From the NCBI GenBank assembly GCA_963576565.1, contig OY755039.1, forward strand, positions 76,420,789 through 76,484,788: a stretch of DNA of 64,000 bases. The letters are read 5' to 3'. A program made the position numbers and the translations under genes. This DNA is from Aspidapion aeneum. Lineage: Eukaryota > Arthropoda > Insecta > Coleoptera > Brentidae. How positions within the stretch are numbered: the first letter of the stretch is position 1; each line of letters begins with the position of its first letter. The notes under the pieces are model-generated. The model saw nothing but the letters and a program-made list of their open reading frames with translations. It made no database searches and had not been told where the DNA came from. This document shows, piece by piece, positions 20,231 through 34,306 of this stretch.

Positions 20231-20314
20231 ATGAAAAGAGGGAAACCTCGTAAAATCCCACCGGAGGATATCGAAAAGACAGCGTTCAGATATAAAAAAC
20301 GGGACGTAATATAA
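20231..20314 (+). CDS. 27-codon frame MKRGKPRK..., unit 2 copy
   Basis: This is the unit 2 counterpart of 13280-13363, with one substitution changing a Val to Ala. Its conservation follows from the recent triplication and is not evidence of selection. Confidence 0.2.
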   Translation: MKRGKPRKIPPEDIEKTAFRYKKRDVI

Positions 20315-23300
20315 TGATTGTTTCACCAAAAATTTACAATCTCGCGCCAAGGTTAAATATTTGGCTGAGAAATCTCAAAATTGCTCACTGCCTGTTTCCG
20401 AGAAAACCGATGACGCGACAATTGCTTTTCTTTTACGACAAATTTACGACAAATTCACGACAATTAATGCATTTATTAGTTTTTTAAAATTTTAATTTTT
20501 TCTGGGGTGGTAGTGCTAAGTTGAGACTCAACTTAGCATTACATACCCTTTTCAGGAAAACGGGTGGTGTGATAAATTTTTTCTTTCACGATAAATTTAC
20601 GACAAATTCACGACAATTAATGCATTTATTAGTTTTTGAAAATGTTAATTTTTTTCTGGGGTGGTAGTGCTAAGTTGAGACTCAACTTAGCATTACATAC
20701 CCTTTTCACAAAGACGGGTGGCGCGACAAATTTTTTTCTTTCACGACAAATTTACGACAATTAATGCATATATTGCGAATATCCAATTCTTAAGTGGTAA
20801 TGCTAAGTTTATAGAGGTTGCAAAAAGGGTATATTTTTTTTTATTTGGCATAGTAGTTCCTAACACCAAAAGCTACATTTTCATTAAAGGATCTTATTTT
20901 TTTTTCAGTAGGGTATAAGAGCTGGTCATTAACTTTAATATGAGGCAACAAAAATAAATACCACACAAAAAATAAAGAAAAACAATTTTTTTAAAAATAT
21001 AGCCGCCATTTTGTTTTTAAGTGACAGATGTCAACGTCTTTTACATTTTTAAATTGAGTCGGTCCCACTTAAAGTAAATTTATCAAAATTAATTAAATTT
21101 CTTTTAAAACAAGGAATTAATTTTTTTCTTATCTTTGGCAGCCGCCATCTTGGATTCTGAAGCCGGAAAATCGTGGATCCTCGAATGAAAATTTAGCGTT
21201 TGTTGTTGGCTACTACTACGCCAAATATTAAAAAACCCTTTTTGCAGCTTTTTCTTGAAATACCCTACAACAAGTTGAGACTCAACTTAGCATTACGACC
21301 CGCCTTTTCAGGAAAACGGGTGGCGCGATAAAATTTTTGTTTTCACGACAAATTTACGACAATTATGCCATAGATTAGTTTTTGAAATTTGGAATTTTTT
21401 CTGGGGTAGTATTAGTAAAGCCTATATTTTTTGTGGTAGTAGTGCTAAGAAGAGACGCAACTTAGCATTACCACCCCTTTCTAGGCAAACGGGTGGCGCG
21501 ACAAATTTTTTTCTTTGACGACAAATTTACGACAATTAATGCATATTATATTGCGAATATCCAATTCTTAAGTGGAAATGCTAAGTTTAAGGAGGTCGAT
21601 TTTTTATTGGTCGGTGCAAAAGACGTTTGTGGTTTTCCACGACACCGATTTATGAGACAAAGAGAGGTAAAGAGCAATTACGTCAGAAACAGTGACGCGT
21701 GCGCAGTTGAAAAAAATATTTTATGCAAATTGCTTTCTATAACGTCGAACGCTTCGCGTTAACAAAATGTAAAGGCATTCTGGTAAATGTATCCTTTTAT
21801 GCATGGACGTAATTTGTTTGTAATATTAAAACTCCGCCAGTAGACGCTAAACCGGGATGGTTTTTAATCAATCATGAATAACCCTATATATTTTTTTGAC
21901 GAAGGCGCTAAAGGACTACCTTTCTCTTTAATAACTTTTTAATATATTTTACCTTTTTGATCCAGGTGGAAAATATTGATCGCTCTCTAGGGCACACCTT
22001 GTGACCGTTTTACCTGCTGGCGAAGGCGCCAAACTTTTAAATATAACTTGGTGTATCAAATTAGGGTATGATAGGGATACCAGAGGGTGTGCTATATGGA
22101 TTAAAGTTTGACATATACATATCATAACCGAAAATATCTGTAATTATAATATGATCTAAGAACTTAGGGACTACTTTTATAATAAAGTTTAGCAGTAATT
22201 TAAAATCTGCGCTTTGTCAGTTGCGCCGTAAAATAAGGCAACCATTAAGAAAGATTGTGCTAGACTTTATTATTACACGAATGATGCAGTTTTTTTTAAT
22301 GTAATTTGCATTATTTTGACGGTTTATGTTTTCTATATCGGTTTTTTTTGTTAGATGTTTCATTTGTAGGTTTTTTCGACATTTTGTATTTTTTTATGAT
22401 CATTGATTTATACAAAAAAGAAGAATCCTCGAATAAAAATTGAGATTTTACCCGTTTTGCAGCTTTTCCTTGAAATACCCTACAAATTTACTCTACTATT
22501 AAGTCGTAATGCTAAGTTGAGACTCAACTTAGCATTTCCACCTCTTTTCAGGAAAATGAGTGGCGCAACAAAAGTTTTGTTTTGACGACAAATTTACGAC
22601 AATTATGCCATAAATTAGTTTTTGAAATTTCGATTTTTTTCTGGGGTAGTAGTGCTAAGTTGAAACTCAACTTGGCATTATCACCCCTTTCTAGGGAAAC
22701 GGGTGGCGCGACAATTTTTTTTCTTTGACGACATATTTACGACAATTATTAGTGCATATATTGCGAATATCCCATTCTTAAGCGGAAATGCTAAGTTTAA
22801 GGAGGTAAATTTTTTATTGGTCGGTGCAAAAGACGTTTGTGGTCTTCCACGAGACCGATTTATGAGACGAAGAGAGGTGGAGAGTAATTACGTGAGAAAC
22901 ACGCGTGCGCAGTTGAAAAAATTATTTTATGCAAATCGTTTTCTTTAACATTGAATGCTTCGCGTTAACCAAACGCGACATTTTGTAAAGGCATTCTGGT
23001 AAATGTATCCTTTTATGCATGGACGTAATTTGTGTGTAACATTAAAAGTCCACTAGTAGAGGCTAAACCCGAACGGTTTTTGATAAACGTAGAGTGTCCA
23101 GACTAAATAATCTAAGTGCCAAAATATACAAATTTTAGATTTTCCACCCAAAATGATGTAGGTGTCAAGGCCAATACGGGGCTATAAGATCTAAGTGTGA
23201 TTTCCCCACCGTATGCTCTATATGGCATATTTAAAATGACGTTATCCGTAAGTCCGCTTGCATAAATCGTACAGTTTTTTTTAGTTTCCCACAAAAATGC

Positions 23301-23616
23301 TTTTTGGCACTTAGATCACTACGACGAAGGCGCTAAACAACTACCCTATTCTTTAATAACTTTTTAATATATTTTACCTTTATGATCCAGGTGGAAAATA
23401 TTGATCGCTCTCTAGGGCACACCTGGTGATCGTTTTACCTGCTGGCGAAGACGCCAAACTTTTAATTAAAACTTGGTGTATCAAATTAGGGTATGATACG
23501 GATGCTAGAGGGTGTGCTATATGGATTAAAGTTTGACATATACATATAATAACTGAAAATGTGTATAATTATAATAGTATCTTAGAACTTAGGAACTACT
23601 TTTTAAAGTTTAGCAG

Positions 23617-23819
23617 CAGTGGCGTATATAGGGGGGGGGGGGGCTGGGGGCCCGGGCCCCCCCCCCCCCTAAACTAAGGTTTTTTTTTGGATAGTTTCCA
23701 CATGTTTCATGAATACAAACATAAAATAGCATAATATAAGGATTTATTGGGTCTCGCCCCCCCCCCCCCCCACGAAACTGTTCGGGCCCCCCCGAAATAT
23801 TTTTCTATATACGCCACTG
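23617..23819. mobile_element. hAT-type MITE in unit 2
   Basis: The same insertion as at 16663, with the same TTTAGCAG duplication (23609-23616 and 23820-23827). It is 203 bp rather than 198, mainly through longer G and C runs. Confidence 0.9.
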
Positions 23820-25556
23820 TTTAGCAGTAATTTAAAATCTGCGCTTTGTCAGTTGCGCCGTAAAATGAGGCAAACATTAAGAAGGATTGTGCTAGACTTT
23901 TTAGTAATTTGCATTATTTTGACGGTTAATGTTTTCTATATCGGTTTTTTTTTGTTAGATGTTTCATTTTTAAGTTTTTTCGACATTTTGTATTTTGAGA
24001 CTCAACTTAGCATTACCACCCCTTTTCAAGAAAACGGGTGGCGCGACAATATTTTTGTTTTCACAACAAATTTACGACAATTATGCCATAGATTAGATTT
24101 TGAAATTTGGAATTTTTTCTGGGGTAGTAGTGCTAAGTTGAGCCTCAACTTAGCATTACCAACCCTTTCTAGGGAAACGGGTGGCGGTGGCGCGACAAAT
24201 TTTTTCTTTGACGACAAATTTACGACAATTAATGCATATTATATTGCGAATATCCAATTCTTAAGTGGAAATGCTAAGTTTAAGGAGGTCGATTTTTTAT
24301 TGGTCGGTGCAAAAGACGTTTGTGGTTTTCCACGACACCGATTTATGAGACAAAGAGCAATTACGTCAGAAACAGTGACGCGTGCGCAGTTGCAAATATT
24401 ATTTTATGCAAATCGCTTTGTTTAACGTCGAACGCTTCGCGTTAACAAAATGTAAAGGCGTTCTGGTAAATGTATCCTTTTATGCATGGACGTAATTTGT
24501 TTGTAATATTAAAACTCCGCCAGTAGACGCTAAACCGGGATGGTTTTTAATCAATCATGAATAACCCTATATATTTTTTTGACGAAGGCGCTAAAGGACT
24601 ACCTTTCTCTTTAATAACTTTTTAATATATTTTACCTTTTTTGATCCAGGTGGAAAATATTGATCGCTCTCTAGGGCACACCTTGTGACCGTTTTACCTG
24701 CTGGCGAAGGCGCCAACTTTTAAATATAACTTGGTGTATCAAATTAGGGTATGATAGGGATACCAGAGGGTGTGCTATATGGATTAAAGTTTGACATATA
24801 CATATCATAACCGAAAATATCTGTAATTATAATATGATCTAAGAACTTAGGGACTACTTTTATAATAAAGTTTAGCAGTAATTTAAAATCTGCGCTTTGT
24901 CAGTTGCGCCGTAAAATAAGGCAAGCATTAAGAAAGATTGTGCTAGACTTTATTATTACACGAATGATGCAGTTTTTTTTATGTAATTTGCATTATTTTG
25001 AACGTTTATGTTTTCTATATCGGTTTTTTTTATTAGATGTTACATTTTTAGGTTTTTTCGACACTTTGTATTTTTTATGATCATTGATTTATACAAAAAA
25101 GAAGAATCCTCGAATAAAAATTGAGATTTTACCCCTTTTGCAGCTTTTCCTTGAAATACCCTACAAATTTACTCTACTATTAAGTCGTAATGCTAAGTTG
25201 AGACTCAACTTAGCATTTCCACCTCTTTTCAGGAAAATGAGTGGCGCAACAAAATTTTTGTTTTGACGACAAATTTACGACAATTATGCCATAAATTAGT
25301 TTTTGAAATTTCGATTTTTTTCTGGGGTAGTAGTGCTAAGTTGAGACTCAACTTGGCATTATCACCCCTTTCTAGGGAACGGGTGGCGCGACAATTTTTT
25401 TTCTTTGACGACATATTTACGACAATTATTAGTGCATATATTGCGAATATCCAATTCTTAAGCGGAAATGCTAAGTTTAAAGAGGTCGATTTTTTATTGG
25501 TCGGTGCAAAAGACGTTTGTGGTCTTCCACGAGATCGATTTTTGAGACGAAGAGAA

Positions 25557-25795
25557 CAGTGGCGTGTCGTATAGGAAACCAGGGGGGGCGAACGCCCCCC
25601 CCCCCCCCTCTGCGCTGGGCGCCCTAGCGTCCTTTGAGAAAAAGATAGAAAAACTAAATTTAACGCAAAAACAAATGGTGCGTGTGTTATTATTTAAAAA
25701 AAAGGTTTGTAATTTATTTGACCCTCATGCATACCTATATTTGCGCCCCTTAAGGTCATCGTCCCCCCCGCCCTTTTATCCACGACACGCTACTG
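25557..25795. mobile_element. hAT-like MITE without target duplication (unit 2)
   Basis: This is the counterpart of 18598-18833, with a slightly longer C run after GAACG. Confidence 0.6.
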
Positions 25796-26144
25796 GAGGC
25801 ATGTGCGGTAACCACCAGAGATAGACCAGATCCCTGTAAAACAATTTTCTGTCATATTTCTCTCTTTAACATTTACTTCTATGGGAGAGATATCGCTACA
25901 GTTACTATCGGCACACATGCCGTTAGTGGCATGTGCCGCATGTAAATAATATTACCTCACATGCCCCCTGAGGCGTGTGTCGCACCAAAATCGAAACTGT
26001 CAAAAACAGCCCCGCAGTCAACGTGTTAAATTAGCCTAAAATTTCCCTTAAAACCATGTATCGCACTCAATGTTTTATTTTCGTTTATTTTTTATATTAA
26101 TATTTTTTTGATTCTTTGTATTTTTTTGTAAATTTATTTCTTAT

Positions 26145-26545
26145 CAGTGGCGGCTCGTGACAGTAAAGTTTGTGAGTTCTGCCGATAGGGTATAAAAAAT
26201 GCTATTTTTTTACACTCTCCAGATCACGTGTCTATTATAAAAAGTAAAAAATTTCTCTTGTAAAAATCCTTTTATACGATTTTCCCCGGCTTGAACCACA
26301 CTTTACTATTAAAATATCGAGCAATGGCCGTCCTTCTTCTTTCAGTTTTAGTTTTTCTTCATAAGTAAAGAGAGAGAATTTTTTTTGCATTAATTAAATT
26401 ATCCACCACATTAATTGTGACACAATTATACAAAAACAAACAACAAACACGTCTTCTAAATAAATAAATGCGCCCGCAAACACACAACGCTGAGCCCTCC
26501 CGCCCGTAATTGTCCTGGAACTGCAAGTTTTGCAGCTCTATTTTT
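26145..26545. mobile_element. hAT element, left part only (unit 2)
   Basis: The same truncated copy as 19183-19583, again joined at CTCTATTTTT to the start of the next unit. Confidence 0.85.
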
Positions 26546-27192
26546 ACAATATTTACGAAGATGTAGTATATTTAACCTTGTCGCGCGATTGTAACTTTTT
26601 GGTGAAACAATCATTATATTACGTCCCGTTTTTACTTTTCAATATAACCCTTTGTGGTGTTAATATAAATATTCATTGCTCGATGTTTTCAATGATCAAT
26701 CTAACGCCAGGATTTTGCGTTGTTTTAGAATTAACGAAAAAAAGCGAACTTCTCAAGAAATATTATGTTGTCCTTTTAACAATCATAAGCATTTTGCTAC
26801 AAAGAACGGATATAAATATGTTTCATACTAACTAACACCATCTTCTAGTAATACTAGGTGTATAGCTTTATTTATTTTATTGTAGGCAAAAGTTGTTACC
26901 TAACAAAGTCGAGAAGCCCTCCCTACCCCTTGTTATACTTTGCCAAACTTTCAGGAACCCCTCCAAATCCTGTTACGTAATTTATAGACGACCCCTAATA
27001 AAATAAAAATCAAGCATAGCATAGTCAATTGTTACGAAAAAACTTTTCGGACGCTACACGCGTTATGTCGACCTGGCAACATTGAAAGCCCTGCACCAAA
27101 GCATCGAAAAAATAATATCTTTGACCAAAGTTCTTTGAGCCGACAAGACGTTTTTGTTTAATTTTATTTATTAATTATTCCGAAAGTACACA

Positions 27193-27276
27193 ATGAAAAG
27201 AGGGAAACCTCGTAAAATCCCACCGGAGGATATCGAAAAGACAGTGTTCAGATATAAAAAACGGGACGTAATATAA
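27193..27276 (+). CDS. 27-codon frame MKRGKPRK..., unit 3 copy
   Basis: Same as 13280-13363; the codons match unit 1. Probably not a functional gene. Confidence 0.2.
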   Translation: MKRGKPRKIPPEDIEKTVFRYKKRDVI

Positions 27277-30200
27277 TGATTGTTTCACCAAAAATTTACA
27301 ATCTCGCGCCAAGGTTAAATATTTGGCTGAGAAATCTCAAAATTGCTCACTGCCTGTTTCCGGGAAAACCGATGACGCGACAATTGCTTTTCTTTTACGA
27401 CAAATTTACGACAAATTCACGACAATTAATGCATTTATTAGTTTTTTAAAATTTTAATTTTTTCTGGGGTGGTAGTGCTAAGTTGAGACTCAACTTAGCA
27501 TTACATACCCTTTTCAGGAAAACGGGTGGTGTGATAAATTTTTTTCTTTCACGATAAATTTACGACAAATTCACGACAATTAATGCATTTATTAGTTTTT
27601 GAAAATGTTAATTTTTTTCTGGGGTGGTAGTGCTAAGTTGAGACTCAACTTAGCATTACATACCCTTTTCACAAAGACGGGTGGCGCGACAAATTTTTTT
27701 CTTTCACGACAAATTTACGACAATTAATGCATATATTGCGAATATCCAATTCTTAAGTGGTAATGCTAAGTTTATAGAGGTTGCAAAAAGGGTATATTTT
27801 TTTTTATTTGGCATAGTAGTTCCTAACACCAAAAGCTACATTTTCATTAAAGGATCTTATTTTTTTTTCAGTAGGGTATAAGAGCTGGTCATTAACTTTA
27901 ATATGAGGCAACAAAAATAAATACCACACAAAAAATAAAGAAAAACAATTTTTTAAAAAATATAGCCGCCATTTTGTTTTTAAGTGACAGATGTCAACGT
28001 CTTTTACATTTTTAAATTGAGTCGGTCCCACTTAAAGTAAATTTATCAAAATTAATTAAATTTCTTTTAAAACAAGGAATTAATTTTTTTCTTATCTTTG
28101 GCAGCCGCCATCTTGGATTCTGAAGCCGGAAAATCGTGGATCCTCGAATGAAAATTTAGCGTTTGTTGTTGGCTACTACTACGCCAAATATTAAAAAACC
28201 CTTTTTGCAGCTTTTTCTTGAAATACCCTACAACAAGTTGAGACTCAACTTAGCATTACAACCCGCCTTTTCAGGAAAACGGGTGGCGCGATAAAATTTT
28301 TGTTTTCACGACAAATTTACGACAATTATGCCATAGATTAGTTTTTGAAATTTGGAATTTTTTCTGGGGTAGTATTAGTAAAGCCTATATTTTTTGTGGT
28401 AGTAGTGCTAAGAAGAGACGCAACTTAGCATTACCACCCCTTTCTAGGCAAACGGGTGGCGCGACAAATTTTTTTCTTTGACGACAAATTTACGACAATT
28501 AATGCATATTATATTGCGAATATCCAATTCTTAAGTGGAAATGCTAAGTTTAAGGAGGTCGATTTTTTATTGGTCGGTGCAAAAGACGTTTGTGGTTTTC
28601 CACGACACCGATTTATGAGACAAAGAGAGGTAAAGAGCAATTACGTCAGAAACAGTGACGCGTGCGCAGTTGAAAAAAATATTTTATGCAAATTGCTTTC
28701 TATAACGTCGAACGCTTCGCGTTAACAAAATGTAAAGGCATTCTGGTAAATGTATCCTTTTATGCATGGACGTAATTTGTTTGTAATATTAAAACTCCGC
28801 CAGTAGACGCTAAACCGGGATGGTTTTTAATCAATCATGAATAACCCTATATATTTTTTTGACGAAGGCGCTAAAGGACTACCTTTCTCTTTAATAACTT
28901 TTTAATATATTTTACCTTTTTGATCCAGGTGGAAAATATTGATCGCTCTCTAGGGCACACCTTGTGACCGTTTTACCTGCTGGCGAAGGCGCCAAACTTT
29001 TAAATATAACTTGGTGTATCAAATTAGGGTATGATAGGGATACCAGAGGGTGTGCTATATGGATTAAAGTTTGACATATACATATCATAACCGAAAATAT
29101 CTGTAATTATAATATGATCTAAGAACTTAGGGACTACTTTTATAATAAAGTTTAGCAGTAATTTAAAATCTGCGCTTTGTCAGTTGCGCCGTAAAATAAG
29201 GCAACCATTAAGAAAGATTGTGCTAGACTTTATTATTACACGAATGATGCAGTTTTTTTTATGTAATTTGCATTATTTTGACGGTTTATGTTTTCTATAT
29301 CGGTTTTTTTTGTTAGATGTTTCATTTGTAGGTTTTTTCGACATTTTGTATTTTTTTATGATCATTGATTTATACAAAAAAGAAGAATCCTCGAATAAAA
29401 ATTGAGATTTTACCCGTTTTGCAGCTTTTCCTTGAAATACCCTACAAATTTACTCTACTATTAAGTCGTAATGCTAAGTTGAGACTCAACTTAGCATTTC
29501 CACCTCTTTTCAGGAAAATGAGTGGCGCAACAAAAGTTTTGTTTTGACGACAAATTTACGACAATTATGCCATAAATTAGTTTTTGAAATTTCGATTTTT
29601 TTCTGGGGTAGTAGTGCTAAGTTGAAACTCAACTTGGCATTATCACCCCTTTCTAGGGAAACGGGTGGCGCGACAATTTTTTTTCTTTGACGACATATTT
29701 ACGACAATTATTAGTGCATATATTGCGAATATCCCATTCTTAAGCGGAAATGCTAAGTTTAAGGAGGTCAATTTTTTATTGGTCGGTGCAAAAGACGTTT
29801 GTGGTCTTCCACGAGACCGATTTATGAGACGAAGAGAGGTGGAGAGTAATTACGAGAGAAACACGCGTGCGCAGTTGAAAAAATTATTTTATGCAAATCG
29901 TTTTCTTTAACATTGAATGCTTCGCGTTAACCAAACGCGACATTTTGTAAAGGCATTCTGGTAAATGTATCATTTTATGCATGGACGTAATTTGTGTGTA
30001 ACATTAAAAGTCCACTAGTAGAGGCTAAACCCGAACGGTTTTTGATAAACGTAGAGTGTCCAGACTAAATAATCTAAGTGCCAAAATATACAAATTTTAG
30101 ATTTTCCACCCAAAATGATGTAGGTGTCAAGGCCAATACGGGGCTATAAGATCTAAGTGTGATTTCCCCACCGTATGCTCTATATGGCATATTTAAAATG

Positions 30201-30578
30201 ACGTTATCCGTAAGTCCGCTTGCATAAATCGTACAGTTTTTTTTAGTTTCCCACAAAAATGCTTTTTGGCACTTAGATCACTACGACGAAGGCGCTAAAC
30301 AACTACCCTATTCTTTAATAACTTTTTAATATATTTTACCTTTATGATCCAGGTGGAAAATATTGATCGCTCTCTAGGGCACACCTGGTGATCGTTTTAC
30401 CTGCTGGCGAAGACGCCAAACTTTTAATTAAAACTTGGTGTATCAAATTAGGGTATGATACGGATGCTAGAGGGTGTGCTATATGGATTAAAGTTTGACA
30501 TATACATATAATAACTGAAAATGTGTATAATTATAATAGTATCTTAGAACTTAGGAACTACTTTTTAAAGTTTAGCAG

Positions 30579-30776
30579 CAGTGGCGTATATAGGGGGGGG
30601 GCCTGGGGGGCCCGGGCCCCCCCCCCCCCCTAAACTAAGGTTTTTTTTGGATAGTTTCCACATGTTTCATGAATACAAACATAAAATAGCATAATATAAG
30701 GACTTATTGGTCTCGCCCCCCCCCCCCCACGAAACTGTTCGGGCCCCCCCGAAATATTTTTCTATATACGCCACTG
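30579..30776. mobile_element. hAT-type MITE in unit 3
   Basis: Third copy of the 16663 insertion, flanked by TTTAGCAG at 30571-30578 and 30777-30784. Its presence in all three units dates it before the triplication. Confidence 0.9.
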
Positions 30777-32160
30777 TTTAGCAGTAATTTAAAATCTGCG
30801 CTTTGTCAGTTGCGCCGTAAAATGAGGCAAACATTAAGAAGGATTGTGCTAGACTTTTTAGTAATTTGCATTATTTTGACGGTTAATGTTTTCTATATCG
30901 GTTTTTTTTGTTAGATGTTTCATTTTTAAGTTTTTTCGACATTTTGTATTTTGAGACTCAACTTAGCATTACCACCCCTTTTCAAGAAAACGGGTGGCGC
31001 GACAATATTTTTGTTTTCACAACAAATTTACGACAATTATGCCATAGATTAGATTTTGAAATTTGGAATTTTTTCTAGGGTAGTAGTGCTAAGTTGAGCC
31101 TCAACTTAGCATTACCAACCCTTTCTAGGGAAACGGGTGGCGGTGGCGCGACAAATTTTTTCTTTGACGACAAATTTACGACAATTAATGCATATTATAT
31201 TGCGAATATCCAATTCTTAAGTGGAAATGCTAAGTTTAAGGAGGTCGATTTTTTATTGGTCGGTGCAAAAGACGTTTGTGGTTTTCCACGACACCGATTT
31301 ATGAGACAAAGAGCAATTACGTCAGAAACAGTGACGCGTGCGCAGTTGCAAATATTATTTTATGCAAATCGCTTTGTTTAACGTCGAACGCTTCGCGTTA
31401 ACAAAATGTAAAGGCGTTCTGGTAAATGTATCCTTTTATGCATGGACGTAATTTGTTTGTAATATTAAAACTCCGCCAGTAGACGCTAAACCCGGATGGT
31501 TTTTAATAAATCATGAATAACCCTATATATTTTTTTGACGAAGGCGCTAAAGGACTACCTTTCTCTTTAATAACTTTTTAATATATTTTACCTTTTTGAT
31601 CCAGGTGAAAAATATTGATCGCTCTCTAGGGCACACCTTGTGACCGTTTTACCTGCTGGCGAAGGCGCCAAACTTTTAAATATAACTTGGTGTATCAAAT
31701 TAGGGTATGATAGGGATACCAGAGGGTGTGCTATATGGATTAAAGTTTGACATATACATATCATAACCGAAAATATCTGTAATTATAATATGATCTAAGA
31801 ACTTAGGAACTACTTTTATAATAAAGTTTAGCAGTAATTTAAAATCTGCGCTTTGTCAGTTGCGCCGTAAAATAAGGCAAGCATTAAGAAAGATTGTGCT
31901 AGACTTTATTATTACACGAATGATGCAGTTTTTTTTATGTAATTTGCATTATTTTGAACGTTTATGTTTTCTATATCGGTTTTTTTTATTAGATGTTACA
32001 TTTTTAGGTTTTTTCGACACTTTGTATTTTTTATGATCATTGATTTATACAAAAAAGAAGAATCCTCGAATAAAAATTGAGATTTTACCCCTTTTGCAGC
32101 TTTTCCTTGAAATACCCTACAAATTTACTCTACTATTAAGTCGTAATGCTAAGTTGAGAC

Positions 32161-33361
32161 CATTGGCGTAGCTAGCCTTGCTTTTCAGGGGGGGCCGTGG
32201 CCCCGGTCTATCTTGAACAAAAAGCAAACATAGGTTTTAAAGAGTCGTGCAAAGTGTGCAATGAATAAAAAAAAAATACGCGCATTAAATGTTCTAATAT
32301 TTTAATATAACAAATTTAATAATACATTTACCAACTTATTTATATGTATACACAGGAAGTATGTAATTCAGCAATTCTACAAAGAAAGTTTTCTACGTCG
32401 CTGACTGAAAGCGTCTACCACACTGTCTAAGTCGACCTCAACATCTTTTTCTATGAATAACAATGACAAACCTGAGTGTCTCTCTTGAGTCATAGTTGTT
32501 CTAAGCCAATTAAAAACTCTCCTCATGGCAGAGAAAGACCTCTCGCAAGTTGCACTTGAAATTGGAAGAATACTCGCAACTTTAAAAAGTTGGTAGAGGT
32601 TTGGATAGGTGTTTTCTGCTATATGTTGTTTGATAGAATCATGACCAACAGTTTGATTTAACCGAAAAATACAATTCTTTAAAACGGTCATTTCTGCTCT
32701 TAGAGTAGAAGTATTAATATTAAAAATTTCCCGGTATTGCTCGACGAATTTATTCCATTTAACGACGTGGGAAAACTTAATATGAAAATGGTTATGAAAT
32801 TGTCACCAAAATCGGAAAATTTTCATAAGACACTAAACGCTAACCTCAAAAAAACTAAAAAGATTATTATATTTATTTTAGAAAAACAGTTTAAAAAGGT
32901 CTTTTATAACCTTACGACATCTACAACCCGATTTCGGAAACAGAGGGGCAAAAATCGCTGTCTTTATTAAAAGCGAAATTTAACTTACACTTCTATAATA
33001 TTTTCCAAGATGTAGCCAATATGTATGAAATATTCAATATGCATAATTATGTTTAAATTTAAAAAATATTTTCGGGAAATTGCATAAGTGCAGAAAAGTT
33101 ACCGATAATTTAAAGAGAAAAAGCCTAATTCCGCAAGACAAGGGCTTTTTCCTGAAATGTAAACATTATCTGAATGATTTTAAATTTGAATGCACCTATT
33201 TTATTTGAATATTTCCCGAATAATAATAGAAAAGTATGTATTTTCAGCGTCATGTTCTTTTACTAGTAGTCGGTAGGGGAGGCCTAAAATATCTTAGGGG
33301 GGGCCTGAGGGACTTCAGGGGGGGCCAGGCCCCCCCTGGCCCCCCCCTAGCTACGCCAATG
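32161..33361. mobile_element. hAT element relic (1.2 kb), present only in unit 3
   Basis: Ends are CATTGGCGTAGCTAG and CTAGCTACGCCAATG. The 8-bp duplication GTTGAGAC lies at 32153-32160 and 33362-33369. The insertion falls at the centre of the satellite palindrome. It contains a hAT dimerisation-domain fragment and G/C runs just inside both ends. Units 1 and 2 have the uninterrupted site, so it arrived after the triplication. Confidence 0.93.
32377..32802 (-). pseudogene. hAT transposase C-terminal dimerisation domain (fragment)
   Basis: The open frame follows an in-frame TGA at 32803-32805 and has no proper start. It reads through KWNKFVEQYREIF, then YPNLYQLFKVASILPISSAT, CERSFSAMRRVFNWLRTTM and a TQERHSGLSLLFI stretch. 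The CERSFS-W-L-R-T-M arrangement is the hallmark of the hAT_C dimerisation domain, near the end of hAT transposases of about 600-700 residues. The DDE core and zinc finger are missing, so the element is a deletion derivative that would need a transposase supplied in trans. The nearest relatives are likely the zinc-finger/hAT proteins called 'MYM-type' or '52 kDa repressor-like' in animal annotations. Confidence 0.85.
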
Positions 33362-33722
33362 GTTGAGACTCAACTTAGCATTTCCACCTCTTTTCAGGAA
33401 AATGAGTGGCGCAACAAAATTTTTGTTTTGACGACAAATTTACGACAATTATGCCATAAATTAGTTTTTGAAATTTCGATTTTTTTCTGGGGTAGTAGTG
33501 CTAAGTTGAGACTCAACTTGGCATTATCACCCCTTTCTAGGGGAACGGGTGGCGCGACAATTTTTTTTCTTTGACGACATATTTACGACAATTATTAGTG
33601 CATATATTGCGAATATCCAATTCTTAAGCGGAAATGCTAAGTTTAAAGAGGTCGATTTTTTATTGGTCGGTGCAAAAGACGTTTGTGGTCTTCCACGAGA
33701 TCGATTTTTGAGACGAAGAGAA

Positions 33723-33957
33723 CAGTGGCGTGTCGTATAGGAAACCAGGGGGGGCGAACGCCCCCCCCCCTCTGCGCTGGGCGCCCTAGCGTCCTTTGAG
33801 AAAAAGATAGAAAAACTAAATTTAACGCAAAAACAAATGGTGCGTGTGTTATTATTTAAAAAAAAGGTTTGTAATTTATTTGACCCTCATGCATACCTAT
33901 ATTTGCGCCCCTTAAGGTCATCGTCCCCCCCGCCCTTTTATCCACGACACGCTACTG
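33723..33957. mobile_element. hAT-like MITE without target duplication (unit 3)
   Basis: Counterpart of 18598-18833, with a shorter C run. Confidence 0.6.
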
Positions 33958-34306
33958 GAGGCATGTGCGGTAACCACCAGAGATAGACCAGATCCCTGTA
34001 AAACAATTTTCTGTCATATTTCTCTCTTTAACATTTACTTCTATGGGAGAGATGTCGCTACAGTTACTATCGGCACACATGCCGTTAGTGGCATGTGCCG
34101 CATGTAAATAATATTACCTCACATGCCCCCTGAGGCGTGTGTCGCACCAAAATCGAAACTGTCAAAAACAGCCCCGCAGTCAACGTGTTAAATTAGCCTA
34201 AAATTTCCCTTAAAACCATGTATCGCACTCAATGTTTTATTTTCGTTTATTTTTTATATTAATATTTTTTTGATTCTTTGTATTTTTTTGTAAATTTATT
34301 TCTTAT

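Larger units (their letters stand above)
19584..26545. repeat. Tandem unit 2 of the 6.95-kb triplication
   Basis: This 6962-bp copy has the same order as unit 1. Differences noticed are single-base changes and length changes in homopolymer runs, for example in the MITE at 23617. The close match indicates a recent event or ongoing homogenisation. No gene. Confidence 0.9.

Noticed and set aside
13768..31381. Many open frames of 60-190 codons reading 'FFFDDKFTTINAYYIANIQFLSGNAKFKEVDFLLVGAKDV' style peptides
   Set aside because: They are in-phase readings of the satellite monomer, recur at every subunit, start inside repeat words and vary in length by chance stops. Their conservation comes from the triplication.
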